Assembly (NCBI GenBank): GCA_025667525.1
Contig: CM046882.1
Location: 500,684,292 to 500,748,291, forward strand
Length of the DNA: 64,000 bases
From: Glebionis coronaria
Lineage: Eukaryota; Streptophyta; Magnoliopsida; Asterales; Asteraceae
Direction of reading: 5' to 3'
Shown here: positions 43,952-53,802 of the stretch, one piece after another
Layout of the letters: each line of letters begins with the position of its first letter
Numbering within the stretch: position 1 is the first letter of the stretch
Notes under the pieces: model-generated
The model's database searches: none
What the model saw: the letters and a program-made list of their open reading frames with translations, nothing else
Told to the model about the DNA's origin: nothing
Made by a program: the position numbers and the translations under genes

Positions 43952-44650
43952 GTGAATCATGTATGTTTCATGTTGAATCATATATGTTTCATCATGAAAC
44001 ATATATGATTCATGATGAAACATACATGATTCATCCAACTTGTTTTTGAAGTTTTTACCAATTACAGTGTTTTAAAGAATAAATATTTTAACAGAATCAT
44101 AGAATCATATATGATTCATTTTGAAATCAATTGTTTGTATATTGAATGAAACATATATGTTTCATGATGAATCATATATGTTTCATAATGAAACATATAT
44201 GTTTCATGATGAAACATACATGATTCATCCAACTTGTTTCATCATGAAACATATATGATTCATGATGAAACATACATGATTCATCCAACTTGTTTTTGAA
44301 GTTTTTACCAATTACAGTGTTTTAAAGAATAACTATTTTAACAGAATCATAGAATCATATATGATTCATTTTGAAATCAATTGTTTGTATATTGAATGAA
44401 ACATATATGTTTCATGATGAATCATATATGTTTTATAATGAAACATACATGATTCATGATGAAACATACATGATTCATCCAAATTGTTTTTGAAGTTAAT
44501 TTCCTTTACCAATTACATTGTTTTAAAGAGTGACTATTTTAACAGAATTATATATGTTTGTATGTTGAATGAAACATATATGATTTATCATGAATCATAT
44601 ATGATTCATCATGAATCACTTGTTTTGTATATTGAATGAATCATATATGA
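43952..44650. repeat. Large palindromic array region in transposase intron 1
   Basis: Array blocks at about 43952-44035, 44093-44300, 44345-44480 and 44550-44650. They alternate with a unique segment (CAACTTGTTTTTGAAG to AATCAATTGTTTGTATATTG) that itself recurs at about 44033, 44283 and 44475. The intron has therefore grown by duplicating array plus spacer. Confidence 0.9.
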
Positions 44651-44655
44651 TTTAC

Positions 44656-44779
44656 CTGGAGTTCGAATGATATTGGCTTCAACATTTGACTCTTCAATTT
44701 GATTCCGAGTCATAGGGTTTTCATCTTCTTCGTATTGAACTATACTTGAATCTGCATCAATCGCATCGTCATCGGCTAT
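44656..44779 (-). pseudogene. mudrA-like: MULE transposase, first coding exon (start codon apparently lost)
   Basis: Open frame ADDDAIDADSSIVQYEEDEN, then TRNQIEESNVEANIIRTP, ending at the donor CCAG/GTAAAT. The acidic N-terminus is typical of FAR1-like proteins. The frame has an ATA at 44777-44779 where a start ATG would be expected, and an upstream in-frame TAA follows soon after. This is consistent with a G-to-A change of the start codon, but an unseen upstream exon is possible. Confidence 0.5.
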
Positions 44780-45159
44780 ATTTGTGGTAGTTGTGATTAG
44801 GGAAGGTAGTTGTGGAGGTTGAGGTCGCCGGAAAAAATGGAATGGAGGTTGTTGTGGTGGTTAAGGTCGCCGGAAAAATTAAGGTTTATAGATCTGTGAT
44901 TAGGGAGATCTGTGATTAGGGAGTTGTGGTGGTTGATGTCGCCGGAAAAACGGTTATGGAGGTTGTTGTGGTAGTTGAGGTCGTCGAAAAAAATAGTTAT
45001 GGAGGTGGTTGTGGTCGCCGGTTTTGATAACGGGAAAAACGGAAAAAACGGTTTTGAGCTCAGAGAGAGAGCTGTGTGTGTTTTTTTAAAGAAAAAAATG
45101 AATTATTAATTTCTAAAACTCTATTTATATTTTAATTAGTAAAAAGTGAGTGTAATCTT

Positions 45160-45243
45160 GACCATTGAATGCAAAATAAATGGATGACTCAGATTGTCTC
45201 ATTTGGTCTATGCTATATATTGTGTCTAGGGGGATCTCAACTC
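45160..45243 (-). repeat. Right terminal inverted repeat of MULE
   Basis: Reverse complement starts GAGTTGAGATCCCCCTAGAC and contains GCATAGACCAAATGAGAC, matching the left end imperfectly. Followed by the target duplication ACTTTCTTTA at 45244-45253. Confidence 0.65.
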
Positions 45244-45299
45244 ACTTTCTTTAAATGTAAGAAATTACTACTGTAGTTGTTTTTTTACAAAAAAATATT

Positions 45300-45930
45300 A
45301 TGTTGTGTTATTTTTATTTAGTCCCTGTAGATTTAATTTTTTTTCATTTTGTTCAATAGATCTGAAGTTTTATAATATTAGCCTCTCAACTTTATAGTTT
45401 CTCATTTTTGTCATTAACTTATTAGGGGGTGTTAGTTTTCGCTCATATGTGGCCTTGTGTTTATATGGTGTTTGTCAATTTTTATAAAGTGTTGTTTTAA
45501 AAAAAACGGTAAGAAATTACTAGTTGTGTTATTTAGTCCCTACAGATTTGTTCTTTTCATTTTGGTCACTAGATCTCAGGATTTACATATATTTGCCTCT
45601 CAACTTTATAATTTTAATATAATGCAACTTTTAAGGTTGTTTCTTGTATGTTTACTGCTGATGTCATCTCCTTTTCATAAATCTGATTTTTTAGGACCAA
45701 ATCACTAATGAAAATATATACTTTCTTAGTAGTAAGAAATTAGTTGTTTTTTACAAAAATAAAAATAAAAAAAAATATTATGTTTTGTTTATATTGTGTT
45801 ATTTTAATTTAGTCCCTCTAGATTTTATTTTTTTCATTATAGTCACTAGATCTGAACTTTTACATATATTGGCCTCTCAACTTTATAATTTGTCCATTTT
45901 TTCATTAACTCATTCCGCTTATATGTGGCC
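45300..45930 (+). repeat. Three diverged copies of a 120-160-base repeat
   Basis: Copies at about 45300-45460, 45523-45640 and 45790-45930 share TAGTCCCT, CAGATCT-like and CCTCTCAACTTTATA words in the same order. No coding capacity; likely an old local duplication. Confidence 0.6.
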
Positions 45931-47355
45931 TTTTAAGCTGCTTATTTAATTTCGCCTTATATTATTTCATAAGCCCCAATTTTCTTGCTTATTTTTTTAC
46001 TTGTGAGCTTATATAAGTTTATAAGCCCATAAGTCCCAAAATAAGTTAGAAAATTCTGGCTTTTGAAATATAAGCCGAAATAAATCAACTCTTTGGACTT
46101 TGGAGCATTTATAAGCGTTTCAACTATAATGGTTGCTTGACAATGAGTATTTGGATTTTGTTTAAACGCTCCTATTTTGAATACTTATAAAAAAGTGTTT
46201 AGCATTAGTTTCAGGGCATTGTACTTGTTTGATTTTATGTATTGTAGTTCAGCGTTTAGTGATATAGGAAGGTTCTTAGGGCTAAGATTACCATACGAGC
46301 TTGTATCATTTTATGTGTGCTTGATGATTTTTGTTTATGAAAATAGTTATTCTAATAGTTTAATATGAAAATCGAAGTGCCGAGTTATTTGGTTAATTTG
46401 GGATCATATTATTAGACATAAGAACTTGTAAAAGGACTGTTTTGACTTGGTAATTTACACAACCATGCGGGTTACTGGGAGATACCGCAAAGAAGTTTGT
46501 CTTGACCCGATACGGCCTCATGTAGACACTCTTGTTAAGGAGATTAAACTTTAATCTCACCTTGGGTTGATTGGATCAATGCTACCCCGTGGCAAGTTGT
46601 AATATTTTTGATTCCTTATATCTAACTTCTAGCTAGCCTAATGATAATGTTGTTAAAAAAACAGAGTCGTGTTGTAAGGGTCGGTTCAGTATGATCATAG
46701 GAATCGGGTGATAGTTGCATCTTTTAATGGTAAGAGCATTAAAGTGTTGTTTGTGTTTGGTGGGCCTGAAAATTTGGCTGAATGTTGTTAAACAACTGAT
46801 TGATTGAATGGTCTGCAAATTTTTTGTTAAAAATTTCTCATATTACACGATAACATTAGATTCTTAGGCCTCTTTATGTTCCTCGAAGCGATTATAAGAT
46901 GCATATTATTATTCCAGTCATATAAAATGTACATATAGCTGATTCTGCCACTGTTATTAATTGTAGTTGCCTAGCTTAATTATAATTTACTATCAAATTC
47001 TGTTTCTTTAAAGCTCTTACAGTTTATCTTTTGATCCCAGTTTGCAAAATTTTCTTACATGTTGGTGGTGCAAAATATTTATGCAGTAAAGTTGTGGAGG
47101 TATTGTGGTGAGATTAATTTTATTGGTAGGTCTCTTGTTTAGCGATATATCAAGTTCTTAGGGCTTAGATTCTTTTTTGAAGGGTCTTAGCCTCTTAGGG
47201 CTTAGATAACTAGATGATTTTCATGTGTTTTTGCTGCAGTGTTACTACGCTTGCTTGCCAATTGATTATTATGCTATGATAAGTAGTTAATTGAATGCTT
47301 TAACATGGAAATTCGAAATTGTTTAATTGTTTGATTAATGTTAAATTTTACAGGT
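45931..47355. other. AT-rich spacer or 5' intron of the following gene
   Basis: No coding sequence seen. It ends in AAATTTTACAG at 47353, a good splice acceptor, directly before the ATG at 47356, so part of it may be a 5' UTR intron of the next gene. Confidence 0.45.
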
Positions 47356-48966
47356 ATGTCTAAGAAGAGTCACAACGTCAACTTAGAGGATGGAGTGAAT
47401 CAATTGAGCTTAACGGAAGAAAGTCCGGTTAAGAAAGTAGTGCACAATGAAACAATAGGCTTGTTTGTTGTCAATAAACATACATAGCAGACTAAAGCCA
47501 GGGCTCGAGGGTGGTACTTGCTTCGGAGATGCATTGTGCGTGTGTGTAACTCAAGGGATATGTTTCTTGACTACGAACCAGTAACTGGTCATGAGGTGGT
47601 TCTGGAAGATAATAGTCATGCTGATGTGGTCGGGTTTGGAACAGTGAAACTTCAGTTGGATACTAAGAAGGTTTTGACTCTTGAAAATGTTTTTCATATT
47701 CCCGAAATTACCAAGTCTGTCATATCTGTCCCTAAACTTTTCGATATGGATTTGAATGTGAATTTTCGTGGCCAGAAATGTGTCATTGATGATCGTGTCG
47801 AGGTTGTTGGAAAAGGGTACAGGGAAGATGAATTGTATCGTTTGAGCTTAATGGAAGAACGTCTAGCTGAGAAGTGTAACATGTGTGGGGAGACAGGACA
47901 TTATGCTCGGGAGTGCAAAGACAATAATTCTGAAACTGCGAAAGTGGTGCTTAAGGCAAGAATAGGCTTCGGGACTCCATTCAACCAGAAGGACCAAGGC
48001 TGGTACTTGAATTCTGATTCTACTGAGCATGTTTGCTACTCTAGGGACATGTTTGTGGACTACAACCCAATGAGACATCATGAGGTTATTTTGGGGGATA
48101 ATGAGCATCTTGATGTAGCTGGAATTGGTACAGTGGTGATCCAATTCGACACAGACAAGGTTTTGACTCTCTCAAATGTTCTTCATATACCAAAAATCAG
48201 TAAATGCTATGTATCTGTCGCCAAACTCGATGATCTTGGATACATCATGAATTTCAGATGTGGGATAGGTCTCATTACGAAGAGTGACGAGGTCATAGGT
48301 AAATCTTATAAGATGGGGTGTTCAGTGTATTGGTTGAGGTTAAAGGGAGATCCTCATGTAATGAAAGTGATTCCCAATGAACATTCAGCCAACGCTAATG
48401 TTTCGGGAACACACATTACTTTTGGGGGTGGGAAATGTGTCATTAAGCAAGGTGATGTGATCCTTCAAGAATGTTGCAAGGATGATGGGTCATATATGTT
48501 GGAGTTTATGAAAGAATCACCCAGAGGTGCCAAACTAGAGACTGCATTAACATTAGGTTTGTTGAAGGGTGATGAAAACCCAGAGTTGACCAAAGCTAGG
48601 GCTCGAGGGTGGTACTTGCTTCCTAGATGCACAATGCATGTATGTAACTCGAGGGACATGTTTGTTGACTACCAAGCAGCGATTAATCATGAGGTGGTTC
48701 TGGAAGACGGTAGTCGTTTTGCTGTGGCCGGGTATGGAACAGTGAAACTTCAGTTGACTACCCAGAAGGTTTTAACTCTTGAAGTAGTTTTTCATATACC
48801 TGCAATCACCAAGTGTTGCATTTCCGTTGAATTTTTAATGAGATGGGATTTAGCATTGAGGGATGCTACGTTAAGAAGGATGACCAGATCGTGGGAAATG
48901 TGTTTGTTGAGGATGGAATGCTTCGTTCGAGTGTCATTGATGAACGTGCAGGTGGATATCAGGCGT
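47356..48966 (+). pseudogene. Gene with three Copia-protease-like domains lacking the catalytic Asp
   Basis: ATG at 47356 (MSKKSHNVNLEDGVNQLSL) after an acceptor-like TTACAG. A TAG at 47485 interrupts the frame, which is then open from 47488 to about 48830. Three copies of a roughly 110-residue unit are seen at about 47500-47850, 47990-48350 and 48590-48966, sharing RGWYL, VCNSRDMFVDY, HEVVLEDGS, GTVKLQL, KVLTLENVFHIP and VISVPKL. This is the fold of the Copia aspartic protease region that follows the gag zinc knuckle. The active-site DSGAT is replaced by RRCIVR, NSDSTE and PRCTMH. A perfect CCHC knuckle CNMCGETGHYAREC lies between units 1 and 2 (47875-47916). A 1-base frameshift near 48834 moves the end of unit 3 into a neighbouring frame, which stops at about 48966. 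RT and integrase are absent. It is either a decayed retro-gene or a domesticated gene carrying two late lesions. Confidence 0.7.
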
Positions 48967-49619
48967 GAGCATGGTTGTTTAGATTGTCACTTCCCCTAAT
49001 CACCTTATGTAAAATCAAACTGCATTATAGATATGTAGTTTGTAGATGTATAACTTAACTTGCTACCACATGACACGACTATAGTTATGGAAAAATGGTT
49101 TTGTGCCTTGCTTTAAGCGGCGCAGGAGGAATTCCCTTAAGTTGTTTAACGACGAAACTTGAAAATAGGAGGAAGGTTCCAACATACCGCCCATGTGAGA
49201 TCAAGAATATGTTGCTGAAACGATATAACTTGAATAATGTTTGAATCGAATGTTCTTTCAATACAAAAATGGGTACGTATTTCAATAGCCTAGTACAAAA
49301 ATTGATCAACAAAGTTTTTGAATATTTGTTGGTGTGTGTAATATTGGTGTTTATTAAACAGATTTTTGTGTGGTATTTTTTTGGTGATGCTCTTTGTTTG
49401 TAATAGACATCTATTCTCAGATATCGGTATCTCAATAAAAACCTCTTAAATATGATACTTAGGCTTATTGTTGGGCTTATGTGCTTATTTTCCATAATCT
49501 TATTTTACAACTTTCTTTCTGACTTATGCGCCAAAATATTCTTTTGTGATGCTCTTTGTTTGTAAAAGTATAGTGATTGCACATTTATTAAAAAAATAAA
49601 AAAATTAAATTGAAAACAT
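48967..49619. other. Spacer downstream of the triplicated gene
   Basis: No gene recognised. Plus-strand AT-rich 3' UTR-like sequence, then a moderately open stretch near 49110-49230 on plus and a 136-codon minus frame at 49085-49495 without motifs; neither can be supported. Confidence 0.4.
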
Positions 49620-49908
49620 GAGAAAATTTCAGTTTTAGGCTATGTCCTTTTGTGTGTAAACACTATTTGGTCAGAAAACAAAAGTATTTCTGTTATGTCT
49701 ATGCTCTACCCAAAATGCTCTACTCATGCCACGTGTCAGTCATTAGGATAGGTAGAGCCTGAAAAAGTAGTAGAGCATGTCACGTGTCAGTCGTTGGGAT
49801 ATATAGAGCATTTTTCTAGTAGAGCATGGCCTAAAACCGGAAAAACAAAAATGTTTGGCCAAATACCGTCTACAGCATAGGGACATGGCCCAAAACAGAA
49901 ATTTTCTC
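49620..49908. mobile_element. Mutator-type MITE, copy 1 (289 bp)
   Basis: Terminal inverted repeats GAGAAAATTTC and GAAATTTTCTC, extending less perfectly over about 28 bases (to ATGTCC/GGACAT). They are flanked by a perfect 10-bp direct repeat TTGAAAACAT (49610-49619, 49909-49918). The internal part contains GTAGAGCATG-type words and no coding capacity. Confidence 0.82.
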
Positions 49909-49968
49909 TTGAAAACATATACTGTAGGTGCTTTGTTGTGAACTTGATGGAACCTACTATAGCCTCAT

Positions 49969-50259
49969 GAGAAAATTCTAGTTTTAAGCCATGTCCCCTT
50001 GTGTGTAGACACTATTTGGCCAGACAACAAAAGTGTTCTTGTTATGGCCATGCTCTACCCAAAGTACTCTACTCATGCCACATGTCAGTCATCGGGATAG
50101 GTAGAGCTTGAAAAAGTTAGGTAGAGCATGCCACGTATCAGTCGTTGGGATAGATAGAGCATTTTTCTAGTAGAGCATGGCCCAAAACCGGAAAAACATA
50201 AATGTTTAGCCAAATACCGTCTACAACATAAGGACATGGCTCAAAACATGAATTTTCTC
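49969..50259. mobile_element. Mutator-type MITE, copy 2 (291 bp)
   Basis: Same family and orientation as copy 1, about 60 bases downstream, with ends GAGAAAATTC and GAATTTTCTC. The flanks share only ATAGCC (49959-49964 and 50260-50265), so its target duplication is degraded. Confidence 0.75.
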
Positions 50260-50619
50260 ATAGCCAGGCATATGCGCAAAACCTCATAAAAATCATGCTA
50301 GGATCCTCATGCTTAGTAGTAGTACTTGGGCTCTTCTTTTAAGGCGGAGCTAGGGGTTTTCATACGTTCACGAAACCTAATAGTTATTTGCCCTAGTGTA
50401 ATTTTTTGTTAAAATGCTCGAGCTTTTGTAATTGAACATGGTGTTAATGTCTTGTACTGTATAATTAGTCTTACTAACATGTTAATATAAACACCTTTAT
50501 TCTTCATTTTTTTATTAGTTTTAATAAAAATCATGTAAGTACAAAATACATTAAGTACTAACAAAAGTTTATAAAGAATGATATTTTGAAAGTTTATGGA
50601 CTATAATTTAATAGTTGTG
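50260..50619. other. AT-rich spacer
   Basis: Nothing recognised. Confidence 0.4.
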
Positions 50620-51249
50620 TGTTAGAATCGAACTCGAGATTACGGGATTGCACACAATACGTAAAGCGTTAATTTATTTAATAAATATATTTATATGTTT
50701 ATTAACTAAATTGAGCTTTAAATATTTAACCGTTATTAAGTTTAAGAGTTAAGGACTTAACTGTTAACATGCAATATACTAGAAGAAAGAAAAGTCTGAA
50801 AACGCCCTTGGGTTGGGCCTTGGCCGACGGTAGACAAAAAAAAGGAAGGGAAAGGATTTGTTTCCTTATTAGTGTTAAACTTGGATTACAAGTTTAATTC
50901 ACACTATATAAACAAATCTAGCCTTCATTATTTTTTTATCCTACAATATCTTTTTCTCTTTCTTGGTGGATCAACCAAACGCACGCCTAAGGGTTTTCGT
51001 TTGGTTTGTTGGTTTATTTCTTGCGATCAAAACCAAAGGAAAAACACCTTTTTTAGGGTTCCTTTTATCATTTGGTTTTGGTTTAGCACTAATCTGGTAC
51101 TAGCCCCTCTCTAGGGTTGTTGTGTAGATTTTCCGCAAGGTTTAGAAGCTCGGTTTACACGTACTAGACTTACGGTTAGCTCGTTGCATTACGTGTGTAC
51201 AAGAACGTGATACAATCTTATTATAGATTGAATCTTGGATCGATTAACA
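50620..51249 (+). mobile_element. Possible solo or 5' LTR (promoter-like sequence)
   Basis: TGTTAGAATCGAACTC at 50620 looks like an LTR start, and ATTAACA at 51249 could be an end. A TATA box (CACTATATAAAC) near 50900 is followed by a leader with TTGGTTTTGG-rich sequence. No second copy exists in the window and no primer site was found after 51249, so a host promoter with 5' UTR is the alternative. Confidence 0.3.
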
Positions 51250-53802
51250 AAACGGTAAGGGGTTGATCATTGATCCGTCATAAACCCTTATTGGAGGTTC
51301 GTTCTTATCTTGTGGAATCGCACTAGCTAAAAGGTATGTAACCCTAATTCGAATAATTATGAATGTGTTATTATTATGATCTTGTTAAATCGCTTCCGCT
51401 ATAAGTGCTTTGATCTTTGCTTTAAAACTACATGTTTGTTTTATGAAAAGAAAATTTAGGGTTTTGTTTTGAACGTTTATTTTAAATCTGATTATAAAAA
51501 AATTAAGTTTTTTTAGTCGGTTTTGTTTTTTAAGTCGATTATTAAAAAAATATATTTTTTTGTGAAACCCTAAAATTGCATGTTTTGATATTTAGATAAT
51601 TACATGATTAATTGTTATGTCATGTATTTAAGGTTACGATCCATAGTGATTTAATTAAATTGTTAAGTGATTTGGGTGAAACTTTAATGAATTGCATGAT
51701 TAATTGTTATGTTATGTAAATTAATGTTTCGATCCGTAAAGATTTAATTGTTAAGTGATTTGGGTGGATTCTTGATGAACATGCATGTTTTTCATGGATC
51801 ATATGATTTTATGTGGTAATTGTTACGTATGTGCTACTTGTTTTATTTGATTCAATAAATCTAAAATTTGGGAAGACTTTTATATGTTTATAAAAACCTA
51901 GGTTTAATGTTTATTGAATAAATCGTATGCATGTGGCTATTTGATTTATTTATTGCACATATAAATTGTTATTATGTGTTTATGATTTAGTTTTTTTGTA
52001 CCTTATTGTTGCATGCGGTTTTTATGGTATATTGTAAAAAAGGGTAATTTTTTCTAAGAAAAATACTATGGACTAAATCATATTAAGATTAATGAATTGT
52101 TTTGAGATCTAAATTACATAGTATTGCGTTGATTGGAATTGCAATAATAATTTAACGGCTTACTCAATTTGACAAACTATAAAGTGGGTATAACGAGTTG
52201 CCAGTCATGTACCCGACTAAGGAATGAGGTTATGCTTTTAGCGCTGACCAAATTCCCGGCTCGCCTGTGCGTCAAATTGGAATTACCTACGATTATTATT
52301 TGCATTATTCCTTAAGGTTGATTTAACCGCAAATTCATACCCGAATCACAATCAATAAGGTTATTGCTTTGTGCTTAGTCGTTTTCTAGAATAAGTACGG
52401 TGTGAATTTAGTTGTGGGAAAATCTTAATTGGTTTAACCAATGCCTCAACCTAATGTATGGCGAAATTTTAGTCTCACCAAATAATTTACTAAAGTTTTA
52501 TTAAACTAATGTTATAGAGATGTATGCATGCTTCTCCATACATGATTTTGACATCGAAATTTATACTCTAAATTTTAATCATATGTCATCTAATTGACGA
52601 ACACTTGAAGTTACAATTGTCGTCATATGAGATTCTGGACGATGTTGTAATGGAAAGAAAACTTTCATGACTGAATGAGATTGCACCATGAATGGTTTTA
52701 CATTCTTTAGATTAGTCGACCTAATTAAGTTACTTAGTGAGATCTGGAAACTTAAGGCATAAGAGGGGATGAAATATGTTTACAATGCAAATATTTTTGG
52801 CAATGTAAGTCCCTAAAGAATCTAGAAATTGCAAATTATTTGTCAATTATTGTTCGACGTGTTGCCATCTTGAATACTTTCATTGCTAGGAGACCAATTG
52901 ATGTGATTAAATTATGTCAATATGGATTCTAGTTTTCAAGGAAAATATTATGGTTATTATTACTGGGGTAATTTTATTTTCTTGAATGGTATTATCGAAA
53001 ATACTGAAATTGAATTTTGTAAATTCTTTTACAGTGTATTAATGCAACGCTACACCGTAAACAAGGTTTATTCATTTATTGATCTACACACTGTATGGTT
53101 GAGGATAGAGTCAATTTACAATGAAAAGATAAACCTAAACTCTTTTCCATTAGTGAAGAAGGGGTAATAAGGATTTTAGTAATGTCTAATTCCAAATACA
53201 TAACTCATAGCAGACTTTAGTAGTTAAGAAAAATGCTTATTTTGAGTTATTAAATTTTAAGAATGGTTAGCGCTAACTGGTTATAAGGCAAACTAGCAAA
53301 TTTGTCTAGTAGTTGTGCTTTGACCATTTATGGGCACTACATACCATTGTGGGGTTGGTAGACCTATTAAGGAAGAAATTGCATGCCAAGTTTTTCAAGT
53401 TAATTGATGGATAAGTCATCATTTACGAAGTACAATACACTATTAAACACTACAAGTAATTGTTACGAATGTGTTTCTAGAGAGTAAGAAAGTAAACAAC
53501 ACCAATATGTTTTACCGATTATGAAACATTTACAATATTGTATTACTGAATTTGAACATTCTCTAATTCAGTAGGAGTTACAAGCTTTGTCGTCTTGGTA
53601 ATAACCCTTGTTATCTTTAGTATGTCCTAAGATAATTACTTTCAAATTGTTGACATTATTATCTTCAAAGGATAGTCATGTATTAATTCTTGTTGATTAA
53701 GTGTATCTACATGTACTTGGAAAAGCTAGTATATATGACACAATCATATTTTGTATAGACGAACGTTAGACGTGATGTTTATCTAATATATGAGGTTGTT
53801 CT
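51250..53802. other. Unassigned sequence
   Basis: AT-rich with a more complex segment at about 52100-52500. The frame at 52922-53167 (81 codons) has no recognisable motif. It may be the leader and decayed gag of an old retrotransposon beginning at 50620, but I cannot show this. Confidence 0.35.

Larger units (their letters stand above)
23869..45243. mobile_element. Mutator-like element (MULE) with Ulp1-like and transposase genes, 21.4 kb
   Basis: Bounded by a perfect 10-bp direct repeat ACTTTCTTTA (23859-23868 and 45244-45253), as expected for Mutator-like insertions (about 8-11 bp). The termini are degenerate inverted repeats that can be aligned through the shared words CATAGACC and ATCCATTT. 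The left half carries a plus-strand Ulp1-like protease gene and the right half a minus-strand FAR1/MURA transposase gene, converging near 40 kb. Plant MULEs carrying Ulp1-like genes are an established class (KAONASHI type in Arabidopsis, CUMULE in melon). Both genes have premature stops. A 9.2-kb Copia element is inserted at 28219-37405. Confidence 0.87.

Noticed and set aside
43952..44650. Regularly spaced repeats resembling a CRISPR array
   Set aside because: Plant transposon context, no constant-length unique spacers, and repeats are arms of one palindromic unit.
49085..49495. 136-codon minus frame
   Set aside because: Low-complexity basic/hydrophobic translation of AT-rich sequence without motif; the plus strand there looks equally plausible and equally unsupported.
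52922..53167. 81-codon frame as a host gene exon
   Set aside because: No recognisable domain; aromatic-rich composition follows from AT-rich DNA.
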